A program made the position numbers and the translations under genes. From Candidatus Binatia bacterium (GTDB taxonomy: Bacteria; Desulfobacterota; Binatia; HRBIN30): 64,000 nt of DNA. Location of the stretch: the NCBI GenBank assembly GCA_026415395.1, contig JAOAHD010000001.1, positions 1 to 64,000 of the forward strand. The letters are read 5' to 3'. Shown here one piece after another: positions 26,663 through 37,594 of the stretch. The notes under the pieces are model-generated. The model worked only from the letters and a program-made list of their open reading frames with translations. It did no database searches and was not told the DNA's origin. Position 1 is the first letter of the stretch; every line of letters begins with the position of its first letter.

Positions 26663-29600
26663 ATGTACGAAATCAAACAAATGTGGGCTTTTCCGGCCCG
26701 ACTCCTATTGTCATGCGCGCTGGTCGCACTCGGAACCGCCACTGCGGCCGTGGCAGCGCCCGTTCCTACTGCCTCGCTGTCCGTTCCAGGCAATGTGCTC
26801 ATTGGCGAGTCCTTCACCTTCACCATCAGCTTTGACAACACTTCACCGTCGGACGTCGGCTATGGCCCCTACATCGACCTCGAGCTCCCAACGATCGGTG
26901 CCGACGGTGCCGGGCCAGCAACGGACGACGGCATCACCTTCGTGTCAGCCACGTACCTCACGTTCCCCGTCACGGTTCAGGTTCTCACGTGCCCGGTCGC
27001 AAGCCATCCCTATACTGGGTTGCCGGTTACCTGTACCGCCGGTAACCAGCTTGTGGTCATGGAACTCCCGTTTGGGAGCTTTACCAACGACCAGCCTCCG
27101 GCGGACATCACGGTAAATGCAACGCTGAGCAATTTAGCTGATCTCGGAGTTCCGCTTCCGATCCGAGCTACCGGCGGCTTCCGCTTCGGGGCAGATCCGC
27201 TCGACAATCCAACCACCGACCCACCGATCCTCGGCGCGACGCAAAGTGCCAATGTGACGCCCACGCTGTTGACGCTCGCGAAGTCGTACAACGGGCCGGA
27301 GGATGAAACGGCTACGGGGCCCAACTTCCCGCGACGGTATACGATCACCGTCGATGTGGCCAATGGGCAGACGCTGTCCAACTTGGACGTTGCCGATTTT
27401 CTTCCCAACAATCTCGCGTTCTTATCGGTAATCTCTTTCACGCCGGGCACTGGCTCGGTGCTCGTCACGCCTCCAATTGGGGTTGCTGCAAACCCGCCCA
27501 ATAACCGCCTCACTGTGCGATTCCCTGCTATCGTCGGAGGAGCGGGCCCCGATGCGACTGTGGTGTTTGAGTTTTTCGTGCCCCAGTTTGATGCCAACGG
27601 CAATCCGGTGATCGACCCGAACTCCGGCGACGACGTGGTGTCAGTGAATCAGGCTCGAGCCGAGGCCGACTGGGTACCCATCGACAGCCGCGACCCGACC
27701 ACGCACATGGTGGAGGATCCAGCCGGTCCGGAGCACATTCTCAACGATCGGTCCGTCGCCATCCAGAAGTCGGTGGCTTTCGTAACCGATATGCCGCCGG
27801 CTGGGCTGTCTCCCGGAGATGTCCTGGAATACACGCTCGAATTTCAGATTTCGGACTTCTTCGCGTTCACCAACCTGCGGGTAGAGTACGACACATTGTC
27901 TGACGGGCAGCGGTTCGACACGACCTTCACCCCAACCCTGTCGGTAACGGAAAACGGAGCGACGAGCTCGGGCCCCTTCGACTCTGCCAATTATTCGGTC
28001 ACGTTGAACAGCCCAGGTACGGGAACCTCGGACGTGTGGTTCAACATTTCCGGAGAATTGATCACACGGGGCTTCTCCGGGCGACTTCTCGGGGGCCTCG
28101 TGCCCGACGGTGGAGCTCCGAACGATGGACCGACCGTGGGGACGATCCGCTATCGGGCGTACGTTCTCGACCAGTACTCGGACAACTTCCCCTCTGGTGA
28201 CCCGAGCCTCAACAGCCGCGACAGCATTTCGAACGCCGTGCGCATCGTCGGCGACGTGCTCAACAACGCTACGTTGACGCCCACGGGTTTCGACGAGGAT
28301 GACGGTAGTAGCGCAGGACTCACTGTGCCTATTGGGACGCTCACGAAGAGCATCTACGCACGCAATGGCGTTATCGGCTCGTTCACGCAGATCGCGCCGG
28401 GAGATACGGTAACGTTCCGCTTGCACTATGTCATTCCGACCGGAGACGTTGAAGCCTTACGGCTAGTCGACTGGCTCCCTTTACCAGTGCTGCTGGCGAC
28501 AGAGGTCAGCACATTCAACGACGTGGTGTCGAGCACGCCGCCGGCGGCGGGTACGGCCCATTTCGGGCCAGCGGATACCTTCCGGGCACTATCCGGGATT
28601 GTCCCAACGGTTTCTGTGGACTCCACTGCAAATTCCGTAGAGTTCACCTACGGAACCTTCGCCAATCCCGCCAATACCCCCGCGACGGTCGACATCCTCT
28701 TCACCGTGACGGTCTCCGCGGCTCCATTTGCGGACCGCCTCTTCCTCACTAATCAAGTGCGCGCCTACGAGCAAAATACTGTAATTGAGCGTGCCAGTGC
28801 CGACGCGATTGTCCAGTTTCAACTGACCGAGCCGGTGATCAATTGGTCGAACATCAAAGGCGCAGTGGCGAGCTCGAACCCGCTAGCTACATTTTCGCCC
28901 CCCGTGGTGGGTCCCGTATCCTTCACGCCACCCGGGAGCGGTTGTCCCCGATTTTCTGGGACCATTCACTCGAACGGGCTGAGCACGAACCCGATTCGTA
29001 GCGACGTGGCGAATGTGGATGCCGGAGATCTCGTGACCTTTGCCATCGTTGTCGAAAACACCGGCACGGGATTGCACGGGGCGTTCGATGTCCGGTTGCG
29101 CGACACTTTGCCTCCCGGTTTTTCCATTCCTCCTGGTGGTCCCAATCTTTGTGTGACAGACGGAACCGGCGCGCCAGTCACTTATGTTCCCCTAGGTGCA
29201 GGTTTGTTCGACCCGGCTGGCGGGATCGAGCTGGTAGACCCAGGGCCGACATCCACACCAGCAGGAGCGCTCGATCCCTACGATCCCGCAAACGGGCGCA
29301 ACGTCGTCGTGATCACATTCGACCTGCGTCTCGACGGTCCTGGCGACGCAAGTCCGGTTACACCCCGAAAAACTCTGACCAACACGGCCACGCTCTTCAA
29401 TTACGCGGGCGCCGAAGGCGGGCCCGACCACACCATCAATGACGGGACGGACACAGCTACGGCGACCACGGCGTCGCCCGCAGTGCAAAAGCTCATCCAG
29501 TCCATCGTGCCGAACGGAACTGGCGGCTCGAGTGTAACGGCTGGTGACGTGATCACCTATGCAATTAACGTTACGTTGCCAGAGGGACGAACCCCGGGAC

Positions 29601-32600
29601 TCACCCTCACCGATCGCCTGCCCGCTGGGTTCGAGTATGTCACGGGATCCGTTACCGTGATTCCTGGCACGTTTAACGGCTCGGTCACCGGCACCCCCTC
29701 TGTGGCTATTTCCGGGAGCATCGCCACGGGACAAATTGTGACCATCAGCTTTGGCGACGTCACGGTGAACGCCGACAACGATCCGACCACAAATACGTTC
29801 CAAGTCACACTTGCCGCGCTCGTGCGCAACGTCGCTCAAAATTCCGGAGCATCGAGTCCGCAGACAAAGACCAACCGCGTAGACTTGAACTTCACAGGGA
29901 ATCCGGGAGGCATTCTCACGTCAACGGTCAGCACAACTTTCCGCGAGCCGAGACTGACCCTGTCGAAGAGCATGAGTCCTGCAAATCCAGATGCAGGTGA
30001 CCTTGTGACGATCACGCTCACGGTGACGAACACTGGGACCTCGCAAGCGCACGACATTGTCCTCACGGATACCCTGCCTACAGACCTGTTTGACCCCACG
30101 CCTCTTCTATCGGTGAACGAGGGCACGACACCGACCGGATTCGTGTATGCGTACGCTCCTCCCACGGTTGCGTATACTGGTGGGCCGATTCCGGCGGGAG
30201 CCACGCGAACCTTCACATTCACCGCACGGGTTCGCAACGACGTTGTCACGGGGTCGACGTACGTGAACGGTGCGAACGTCGTCGGCGACTCGCAAGCCGG
30301 CAGCGTACCGGAACAACGTTCGACGACTGCAAGCGCAACAGCGAGCGCCACCGTACCAGCCACAACGGCGAGCAAAGCGGTGCAGGCCACGTCGGAGCCA
30401 AGCACCGACCCGGGGGATGCGAATGTGAACAGCAACCCGCCAGTAGCAATTGGCGAAGTTGTGACCTTCCGTCTCCATTTTACGATTCCAGAAGGGATTA
30501 CCCGCTCCGTCACCCTCGCGGACGCTCTGCCCTCAGGCCTGCAGCACATTCCTGGCACTGCCTACCTGTCGCGCAGCAGCACGGCGCTCACGAGCGCCGC
30601 CAATCCTGGGAACATCAACAGTGCTGCTCCTGGAGTGCCCGTACCGGTAACTCTAAGCGGCACGACCGGTGAAGTCACTCTTGCTTTGGGCGACGTGACC
30701 AACGCTGACAACAACAACACCACGAGCGAACAGTATACCCTGACGCTCAATGTGGTGGTCGAGAACTCGGCGACCAACAATGCGGGCACGAATCTCACCA
30801 ATGTCGCGCGGATCCGCTTCTTGAACTTCAACAACGTTCTTCAGCAAGTGAACACGAACACCCGCACCGTGCATGTGGCTGAGCCGATCCTCCAAGTAGA
30901 CAAATCGGCCGCCCCGCTTTCGGTGGAAGGTGGAGACACCGTAACGTTCACGCTGGTGATTGCGAATGCGGCCACGGGAACGAACGCCGCCAGTGCATTC
31001 AATTGGACGGTTTCTGACCCCTTGCCGTCATTCTACACCTCGCCAGCAGTGAGTTCAGTCAACCCCGGAAGCTCAGGGGCTACCGTGGCAGCCGGGTTCG
31101 TTGGGAACACGCTGACTGTAACGATCGATCAGCTGGACCCGGGTGAATCGGTCACCGTTGTGTACACAGCCGTGGTTGTTTCAGGAGTCCCGTTCAACCT
31201 CGTCATCACCAACACAGCGACCGCGGCGGCAACAAGTTTGCCGGGCACCAACGGCACCGGTGGCGTGACGCCGGGCGCCCCGGGCTCTGCGACGGGAGAG
31301 CGCACAGGCAGCGGTGGCGTGAACGACCTGACAACTGCGGATTCCGCGCAAGTGACTGCGCAAGGGCCCGCGCTGTCAAAGAATACGGTCAATCCACAGC
31401 CGTACGTGCCCGTGGAAGGCACCGCCACGTTTCGGATTGTCGCGAGCGCACCAATCGGCACAACAACGAACTTCGTGGTGTCGGATACCTTAGCCACCGG
31501 CTTGTCCTATGTTCTTGGCTCCCTGACAGTCACACTACCGCCTGGCGCAACAGCATCGAATGCGCCCCTTGTCGACTCGAACGCCAGCTTCTTCACGCAG
31601 TCCGGTAACAACTTGCAGTTTAACTTCGGCAACCTGACGGTTCCGGCCTCAGGGAACATCGAGATTGTCTACGACGTCCAGGTGCAGAACGTGCTCAGCA
31701 ATCAGGATGGGGTTCTGCTCGGCAATTCTGCCTCGATGTCCTACTTTGATCCGAACACGAGCGGGACCGTCAGTCTTGGCCCCGTTTCCACTCCAGACCC
31801 AGTGCGGGTAGGTGAGCCCAACCTCAACATGACAAAGGTGGTTGTCTCCGGCGGAGTTGGCGCGGACGCTGGAGATACGGTTCGCTGGCGCGTGCGGATC
31901 GAAAACACCGGACATACCACTGCGTATCAATTGGATTGGCGTGATGTTTTGCCGGACGGGCTCTACCAGATTAGCAATGTCGCGGTAACCCCAGCGGGGG
32001 GTAACGTGTTCCTGAACGGCACCAGCACAACCGTCACTGCGGCACACGCGGTGGTGAGTACGACCACGAACAGCAACGACACGATTTCCGTCCCGCTCCT
32101 CCAAATGGAACCAGGAGCCTCATTGGAGGTGGAGTTCGATTCCGTCCTGATGAACACTGTGACCCCTGGGCAAGTGCTCAACAACGCTACCCGGGCTAGC
32201 TACACGAGCCTCGTCGGTGGCGGACGCGATAACTCCAGCAACCCTGGCGGCGTCGACGACGACGATAACTCTCAACTGAACAACTACGAAGAGTCGGCGA
32301 GCCAATCGATCACAGTCGCCTCTCAAGTGGCGGTGGACAAAACCGTTGGCGCCCCCTCGTACACCATTGGCGAGGAGGTCGTTTATACGATCCGGATTTC
32401 TCTCATCGAAGGCACAACTCCCAGCCTGGTGCTAACCGACATTCTGCCCGTGGGTCTCACGTACACTGGCCACACGATCTCCTTCGGCCACATGGGCATG
32501 GTGGCAACAAACCCAACCTACAACACTCGTCTGGGCAGCGGGCAGACCGTGCAGTTCCAATTTGGTGACGTCGTCAACCCTGCCACCGGCAGTGCGACCG

Positions 32601-35600
32601 ATGACTTTGTCGACGTTCAAATTCGCGCACGTGTCGATAACGCCGGAAGCAACCAAAATGGCACTGTGCTGCGTAACGGCGAGCAGTCCGAGGGTTCATT
32701 GGTCACGGTGGACTATGGGACTGGCACGCCAACGACCGTGACGTTTGACCACGATGCGGGCACTCCGGGCGTGCAGGGTGTGCCGGTGACCGTCGTCGAA
32801 CCAGAGCTTGAAGTCGAGAAAACCGTGAGTCCACCTGCGCAATCCCTTGGCGACGAGGTTCAATACACCATCACTGTTCGCCACTTGGCGACGAGTACGT
32901 CCACAGCATACGACATCGTCATTCAAGACACGTTGCCCTCGGGGCTATCGTACATCGCGGGTTCTGCAACTCTGCCTCCCGGGGACGTGACAGTGTCTGG
33001 CCAGAACCTCACCTTCCGCATCGCTGCCCTTACGGTGACCGCCGGATCCACGTCATTTACCTACCGTGCGCGCGTGGAGACGTACGCCGTCGTGGGCGAC
33101 CAGCTCACGAACAATTTGGCCATGACGTGGACAAGCCTACCCGGCGCCTCCGGGGCACCGGACAGCGGGCGCGACGGTAGCGGCGGAGTCAACGACTACG
33201 TCGCGGGCGACTCCGCATCGGTGACCGTCGGTGGAACGGCTTTTATCGATGCCATCAAGACGGTCGTTGACCTCAATGGCGTCGAGGTATTACCGAACGA
33301 TGTCCTCGAATACACAGTCCAGCTCGTGAACGGTAGCGAGTCGGTGGACAACGTCGTGTTCACTGACGTTCTCCCTCCCTACGTTACCTATGTTCCTGGA
33401 ACGCTGACATCGAGCGTCGGTACGGCGACGTTCAGCGGTGGTACGATCACAGCGACGATTCCGAACCTACTTCCGGCACAGGTGGTCACGATTACCTTCC
33501 GGGTCACGGTCGATCCTGGCACCCCGAAGGGGACCGTGATTTCGAACCAGGGACTGGTGGATTCTGATCAAACCAGTCCCGAGCCGACGGATTGGGACGG
33601 CAACGAGGGAAACGGCGATCAGCCGACCGTCGTGATCGTTAAAAACAGCGCGCGGGGTCGCTTAAGAGCCACGAAAACCGTCGGCTTGCTGTTCGACACC
33701 GTTGCGCCTTCGGGAACGATCAACGCCGGAGACACGGTGCAGTACCAAATCACACTCTTTAACGATGGCCCCGTCACCGTCGAACAAGTCAGTTTTACCG
33801 ACGTGGTTCCACTTGGCCCGCCGGGTGTCGTCGTGACAGCGATCAGTACGACGCAGGGAACCGCACCACCTCCATCGAACAATGTGGTCATTTCCGATAT
33901 CGGGTCGATTCCACCTGGAGGCACGGTGCGCATCTTTATTACCGGCGTCGTGAACGGCGATGGTCTGTTTTGCAATCAAGGGCTGGTGCAGGCACGGCAG
34001 CCTAGCTCGACGACTACAGATGAGAACGGCAATCCGAATGACGGAGCTCAGCCGACTTGCCTCAACGCAGCACCAGCCGGGATGATCGGTGAGCCCGAGC
34101 TTACGGTAGATAAATCGTTCCGTATCGTGTCCGACTCGAACCTAAGTGGCGGGGTGAATCCAGGCGAGGTTCTGGAGTACACGCTCACCATCGTGAACCG
34201 CGGAAGCAGTAGCGCCACGGATGTTCGCGTCGATGATACATTCTCACCGCAACTGGTATTGATTCCCGGCAGTGTGGTCACCTCCCAGGGAGCGGTGGTC
34301 AGCGAAAATCCGCTGCTGGTCAACATCGGAATTTTGGAGCCGGGAGATGTTGCGGTCGTCCGCTACCTGATGACACTAGGCGCGGCGTCTCCTGGAACGC
34401 TGGTACAAAACACCGCCACGGCCCGCGACGCAGAAGGGGACAACGCCTCGGATTCTGCAAGCTTTAGCGTGCAAACTCCGTTCATCGACCTCAGCATCGA
34501 GAAATCGCATACAGGCACCTTCCGCGTAGGCGAGACGGCTACCTACACCTTGGTTGTTCGCAACGTCGGTATGTTGCCGACCTCGGGCACCGTAACCGTG
34601 ACCGATTCCCTGCCCAACGGATTGACCTACGTGTCCGCAACGGGAGCGGGCTGGTCGTGTAATGCGAGTGGCCCACTCGTTACGTGCACGCACGCAGGGG
34701 TGCTCTCACCAGGAGAGTCGCGGACAATCGTGTTGCAGGTGTCTGTGCGCAGCGCGGCCTACCCGACCGTCACCAACACCGCCACGGTCAACACTCCTGG
34801 CGATGCGAACAGCGCCAACAACACGGATTCGGATGCGACGCTCATTCGGCTCGCTCCGGGAGGCAACCCGCCGCCTTGTGGCATCGACCTGCGCAAGAGC
34901 CACACGGGCACGATCGAGCCCAACGCGGAGGTCGTGTACACGTTGTCCTGGACAACCGATTGCGCAGAGCCGCTAGTCGACTTGATCCTAACGGATGTGG
35001 TCCCAGGAGAGTTAGAGATCGTCAGTGTGACCAGCACCTCGGGCACCGTGAGCGTGGATGGGCAAACGGTTACGATCCGGATCCCGAACCTGTCTTCCGG
35101 CCCGGCACAAATGGCCACCATCCGCGTACAGGTGCGACCGAGCGTACCCAGTGGAACCTTGGTCGAGAACACAGCAGTGATCGAAGACGTGTACGGACGG
35201 AGGTTCTCCGCGCAGGACTCCTCCCGCGTGCGCGGCCTCCTGACGACCCGCAAGCGCTGCTTCCTCCGAGCACAAAGATACGCGGCACCGGGACGATACA
35301 TTACATACACCACCCGTTACTGGAGCTTTGATCCGGGACAGCGGCGCGTTTCCCTCGAACTCCCCGACTGGCTCGAAGTCCAGTCCATCTTCCCAGCGCC
35401 GAGCGCAATCGACCGCAATCTCTACATTTGGGACAACCTGCCCCCCACGGCTGGAAAGGTGCGCATAACGACCAAAGTGTCGCCTGACGCTCCAGATGGC
35501 CTGCTCCTTCCTGCGCTTGCTGAAGTGACAGACAGCGGTGGAGCCGCCGAGGTGGGCCGATGCACGCACGAGAGCGTGGTCCGCCGGCCGCAAAAATTGT

Positions 35601-35932
35601 TCGGATCCTTGAAGGCGAACAGCAAGATCTTCCCAAATGCTGCCATGACCTACGCTGCACGCTACCGAAACGGGGTGGAGCCGCTTCACATGAGCGTGGT
35701 CCTACCCTCGGAGGTTCAGCTCTTGAGTTCTTCACCCGAACCGGTACGAACCGACGGAAACGTCCTCTTCTTCGAAAACCTGCCTCCGCCAGCGGGCATC
35801 GTCAAAATCAAAGTTCAAGTCGGTGCGTTACCGGCCGGAGCGGCTCTCGCCGGGCGACTGACATTGACGGATGGCACAGGAACGGTAGTGGAGTCGCAGC
35901 ATACGACCGAGGTGCGCGCTGGTAACCGGTAA
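26663..35932 (+). CDS. Giant DUF11-repeat extracellular protein (3089 residues)
   Basis: The ATG at 26663 has GGAG about 7 nt upstream and yields an export signal (PARLLLSCALVALGTATAAVAAP). The rest is about 19 tandem domains of 110-170 residues of the DUF11 / isopeptide-forming type. Each opens with a conserved Lys line such as LSKSMSPANPDAGDLVTI, LEVEKTVSPPAQSLGDEV or LSIEKSHTGTFRVGETATYT. Each then has VTNTG and TDTLPxGLxYV segments and a Thr/Asn-rich end. The last two or three repeats are degenerate (RCFLRAQRYAAPGRYITY and KLFGSLKANSKIF). No LPXTG, autotransporter barrel or membrane anchor is visible at the C-terminus, which ends EVRAGNR. It is probably a stalk or adhesin. The secretion route is unclear. 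Confidence 0.9.
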   Translation: MYEIKQMWAFPARLLLSCALVALGTATAAVAAPVPTASLSVPGNVLIGESFTFTISFDNTSPSDVGYGPYIDLELPTIGADGAGPATDDGITFVSATYLTFPVTVQVLTCPVASHPYTGLPVTCTAGNQLVVMELPFGSFTNDQPPADITVNATLSNLADLGVPLPIRATGGFRFGADPLDNPTTDPPILGATQSANVTPTLLTLAKSYNGPEDETATGPNFPRRYTITVDVANGQTLSNLDVADFLPNNLAFLSVISFTPGTGSVLVTPPIGVAANPPNNRLTVRFPAIVGGAGPDATVVFEFFVPQFDANGNPVIDPNSGDDVVSVNQARAEADWVPIDSRDPTTHMVEDPAGPEHILNDRSVAIQKSVAFVTDMPPAGLSPGDVLEYTLEFQISDFFAFTNLRVEYDTLSDGQRFDTTFTPTLSVTENGATSSGPFDSANYSVTLNSPGTGTSDVWFNISGELITRGFSGRLLGGLVPDGGAPNDGPTVGTIRYRAYVLDQYSDNFPSGDPSLNSRDSISNAVRIVGDVLNNATLTPTGFDEDDGSSAGLTVPIGTLTKSIYARNGVIGSFTQIAPGDTVTFRLHYVIPTGDVEALRLVDWLPLPVLLATEVSTFNDVVSSTPPAAGTAHFGPADTFRALSGIVPTVSVDSTANSVEFTYGTFANPANTPATVDILFTVTVSAAPFADRLFLTNQVRAYEQNTVIERASADAIVQFQLTEPVINWSNIKGAVASSNPLATFSPPVVGPVSFTPPGSGCPRFSGTIHSNGLSTNPIRSDVANVDAGDLVTFAIVVENTGTGLHGAFDVRLRDTLPPGFSIPPGGPNLCVTDGTGAPVTYVPLGAGLFDPAGGIELVDPGPTSTPAGALDPYDPANGRNVVVITFDLRLDGPGDASPVTPRKTLTNTATLFNYAGAEGGPDHTINDGTDTATATTASPAVQKLIQSIVPNGTGGSSVTAGDVITYAINVTLPEGRTPGLTLTDRLPAGFEYVTGSVTVIPGTFNGSVTGTPSVAISGSIATGQIVTISFGDVTVNADNDPTTNTFQVTLAALVRNVAQNSGASSPQTKTNRVDLNFTGNPGGILTSTVSTTFREPRLTLSKSMSPANPDAGDLVTITLTVTNTGTSQAHDIVLTDTLPTDLFDPTPLLSVNEGTTPTGFVYAYAPPTVAYTGGPIPAGATRTFTFTARVRNDVVTGSTYVNGANVVGDSQAGSVPEQRSTTASATASATVPATTASKAVQATSEPSTDPGDANVNSNPPVAIGEVVTFRLHFTIPEGITRSVTLADALPSGLQHIPGTAYLSRSSTALTSAANPGNINSAAPGVPVPVTLSGTTGEVTLALGDVTNADNNNTTSEQYTLTLNVVVENSATNNAGTNLTNVARIRFLNFNNVLQQVNTNTRTVHVAEPILQVDKSAAPLSVEGGDTVTFTLVIANAATGTNAASAFNWTVSDPLPSFYTSPAVSSVNPGSSGATVAAGFVGNTLTVTIDQLDPGESVTVVYTAVVVSGVPFNLVITNTATAAATSLPGTNGTGGVTPGAPGSATGERTGSGGVNDLTTADSAQVTAQGPALSKNTVNPQPYVPVEGTATFRIVASAPIGTTTNFVVSDTLATGLSYVLGSLTVTLPPGATASNAPLVDSNASFFTQSGNNLQFNFGNLTVPASGNIEIVYDVQVQNVLSNQDGVLLGNSASMSYFDPNTSGTVSLGPVSTPDPVRVGEPNLNMTKVVVSGGVGADAGDTVRWRVRIENTGHTTAYQLDWRDVLPDGLYQISNVAVTPAGGNVFLNGTSTTVTAAHAVVSTTTNSNDTISVPLLQMEPGASLEVEFDSVLMNTVTPGQVLNNATRASYTSLVGGGRDNSSNPGGVDDDDNSQLNNYEESASQSITVASQVAVDKTVGAPSYTIGEEVVYTIRISLIEGTTPSLVLTDILPVGLTYTGHTISFGHMGMVATNPTYNTRLGSGQTVQFQFGDVVNPATGSATDDFVDVQIRARVDNAGSNQNGTVLRNGEQSEGSLVTVDYGTGTPTTVTFDHDAGTPGVQGVPVTVVEPELEVEKTVSPPAQSLGDEVQYTITVRHLATSTSTAYDIVIQDTLPSGLSYIAGSATLPPGDVTVSGQNLTFRIAALTVTAGSTSFTYRARVETYAVVGDQLTNNLAMTWTSLPGASGAPDSGRDGSGGVNDYVAGDSASVTVGGTAFIDAIKTVVDLNGVEVLPNDVLEYTVQLVNGSESVDNVVFTDVLPPYVTYVPGTLTSSVGTATFSGGTITATIPNLLPAQVVTITFRVTVDPGTPKGTVISNQGLVDSDQTSPEPTDWDGNEGNGDQPTVVIVKNSARGRLRATKTVGLLFDTVAPSGTINAGDTVQYQITLFNDGPVTVEQVSFTDVVPLGPPGVVVTAISTTQGTAPPPSNNVVISDIGSIPPGGTVRIFITGVVNGDGLFCNQGLVQARQPSSTTTDENGNPNDGAQPTCLNAAPAGMIGEPELTVDKSFRIVSDSNLSGGVNPGEVLEYTLTIVNRGSSSATDVRVDDTFSPQLVLIPGSVVTSQGAVVSENPLLVNIGILEPGDVAVVRYLMTLGAASPGTLVQNTATARDAEGDNASDSASFSVQTPFIDLSIEKSHTGTFRVGETATYTLVVRNVGMLPTSGTVTVTDSLPNGLTYVSATGAGWSCNASGPLVTCTHAGVLSPGESRTIVLQVSVRSAAYPTVTNTATVNTPGDANSANNTDSDATLIRLAPGGNPPPCGIDLRKSHTGTIEPNAEVVYTLSWTTDCAEPLVDLILTDVVPGELEIVSVTSTSGTVSVDGQTVTIRIPNLSSGPAQMATIRVQVRPSVPSGTLVENTAVIEDVYGRRFSAQDSSRVRGLLTTRKRCFLRAQRYAAPGRYITYTTRYWSFDPGQRRVSLELPDWLEVQSIFPAPSAIDRNLYIWDNLPPTAGKVRITTKVSPDAPDGLLLPALAEVTDSGGAAEVGRCTHESVVRRPQKLFGSLKANSKIFPNAAMTYAARYRNGVEPLHMSVVLPSEVQLLSSSPEPVRTDGNVLFFENLPPPAGIVKIKVQVGALPAGAALAGRLTLTDGTGTVVESQHTTEVRAGNR

Positions 35933-35963
35933 GTTCGGCGGCCCAAGCCACGGTCTCAGTGAC

Positions 35964-35999
35964 GGGGATGGAAACGGTATCCGACCCGTTTCCATCCCC
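35964..35999 (+). terminator. Strong hairpin terminator after the DUF11 gene
   Basis: A perfect 14-bp stem, GGGGATGGAAACGG at 35964-35977 and its complement at 35986-35999, with an 8-nt loop and a short T-run (TTT). It lies about 30 nt after the stop codon, as expected of an intrinsic terminator. Confidence 0.85.
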
Positions 36000-36475
36000 T
36001 TTGAGCGGCCTCAGTTTGAGCCTCCAGGGTTAGATCCCAGCCCTGCAAGTCCTCGCAACCTGGGCCGATGGCACATCAGCCTGTCCTGAAGTCCTTTCCC
36101 CCAGTTGCGCCCCGGGGAGGGCCTTGACACTCCGAACATCTCCGGGGGGCCCGCCGGAACCGCCGAAATTTCCACCACGGCCTGGCGCACTCGGGCTCAC
36201 CGGCCGGCGGACGAAGCAACGAACAACGTACCGCGCGGCCTTGCACGCGATTTCCAGACAATTTCCAACCCTATCAGCATTACCGCATCGCCTGCCACTC
36301 GGTGGATGTAGCGATCTATGCGGCCACGGCGTCTCCCCCGGGAGATTGCGGGACATTGGCCAGCCATGCTGCCACAGGGCGTACAAAGATATGGGTCCGT
36401 ACGTTCCCGGCGAATAAACCCTCGCGGCAACAAGGTTTGCAACTGGAGACCCTGCCTCTCCTCTTGTTCGCGGCT
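36000..36475. other. Intergenic, nothing supportable
   Basis: About 475 bp between the terminator and the end of the SGNH hydrolase gene. Short ORFs on both strands are compositionally random (Pro/Arg/Gly-rich) and lack ribosome sites. No RNA or repeat was recognised. Confidence 0.5.
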
Positions 36476-37594
36476 TCAGCCATTCAGACCGCCCTTTTTC
36501 GCTGTCGAACCCGAGGCAACCAGTTGATCCAGCAGGAGGCCTGCTTCGATTTGGTGGCCCAGAAGTAAGGGGTGAACCACGTCGGAATCGTCGAAGAGCT
36601 CCTTCGGGTTGTAACCCTGATACGCCAGCGCGGCGTCAATCAAGAGCACCCCGAGCTCCTTTGCCACGCGGCGCGTAGCCTCCCTGTACATTTCGTGAAC
36701 CTCCAAAAGTTCTTGAAAGGACTTGTGTCCGTTAAAGAACAACGCTCTGCGGGCCGGTGCCCCAGGGGGTAGAGACTCGAAACGCGCGAGTTGCCCCGGG
36801 AGACTCAGCGCATCCGGCGCAGTGATAAACCAGACTTGTGCGCCCCGTGAGCGAGCAACTTGTGCCAGGCGACGAAGATAATGCTCGTACTCCGGCAAAG
36901 GCACTGACGGTTGCCACGAGGTCGGCGGCCGCGGTGGGGCTGTCTCAGAGCTGTTGCGATACGTCAACTCCATGCCGAGTCGACGAGCAAAAGCGTAGAG
37001 CTCGGTGGTTAGCAACCAATCCTCAGCTAGCAGGAGAACAGGGCTTACAGGCTCGCGGTAACTCAGCTGGGCCAACCTCCCGCCGGCGAAATGATCGTTC
37101 CAACCAAAGCGCACGGTGACCAAGTCTGGACGAAGCGAGCGTAGTTTTGACCGCAGGAGCAACAGTGCCTGAAGTGTCGAATATCCTGGCACCCCAGCAT
37201 TAATCACTTGCAACCTGCCTTCGCCCCATCGTTCCGCTCCGCGGCGCGCAAGCAGCTCCGGATACGGCGCAGACAATACGGTCTTGGGATCCGGCAGGAT
37301 TCCGAAGGTACAAGAGTCACCCAGAGCTAACACCTGGACTTCTCCCCGCTTCTCCCGCGTAGGATCGGGCCCCCGCAAGCCCAAGCGGTTTAGCTTTACA
37401 CCAAGCTGCTCAAAGTATGGACTCGCGCGAAAACCGAGCACTGGGTCACAAACCCAGAACACCGAGTTCAACGGTACGTTGCAGCGCTCTCCCCAACCGC
37501 CCCAGCGCAAAATCCCCTCCACCACAAGGACGAGGAATAATGCCGGCAGACTTCCGACGAATGCTTTGGCACAGATCGACAGAAAGGACCGCAT
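36476..37594 (-). CDS. SGNH/GDSL-family hydrolase, membrane-anchored
   Basis: A 372-residue protein with an N-terminal membrane segment (AFVGSLPALFLVLVVEGIL). SGNH blocks are visible: block I LALGDSCTFG with the nucleophile Ser, block II NAGVPGYST, block III GWNDHF with Asn, and block V SDVVHPLLLGH with the Asp/His pair. It probably removes or adds acyl groups on envelope polysaccharides or lipids on the periplasmic side. There is no co-directional neighbour that would name the substrate. The start has an AAGGATAGGG stretch just upstream but no textbook site. Confidence 0.82.
   Translation of the reverse strand: MRSFLSICAKAFVGSLPALFLVLVVEGILRWGGWGERCNVPLNSVFWVCDPVLGFRASPYFEQLGVKLNRLGLRGPDPTREKRGEVQVLALGDSCTFGILPDPKTVLSAPYPELLARRGAERWGEGRLQVINAGVPGYSTLQALLLLRSKLRSLRPDLVTVRFGWNDHFAGGRLAQLSYREPVSPVLLLAEDWLLTTELYAFARRLGMELTYRNSSETAPPRPPTSWQPSVPLPEYEHYLRRLAQVARSRGAQVWFITAPDALSLPGQLARFESLPPGAPARRALFFNGHKSFQELLEVHEMYREATRRVAKELGVLLIDAALAYQGYNPKELFDDSDVVHPLLLGHQIEAGLLLDQLVASGSTAKKGGLNG

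Noticed and set aside
27010-30558. Several minus-strand ORFs of 120-260 residues under the DUF11 gene
   Set aside because: No ribosome sites and no recognisable families. The repeated composition mirrors the plus-strand domains.
36030-36386. A 118-residue minus-strand ORF in the intergenic region
   Set aside because: Random-looking composition rich in Arg, Pro and Gly, no ribosome site, and it competes with ORFs in other frames.
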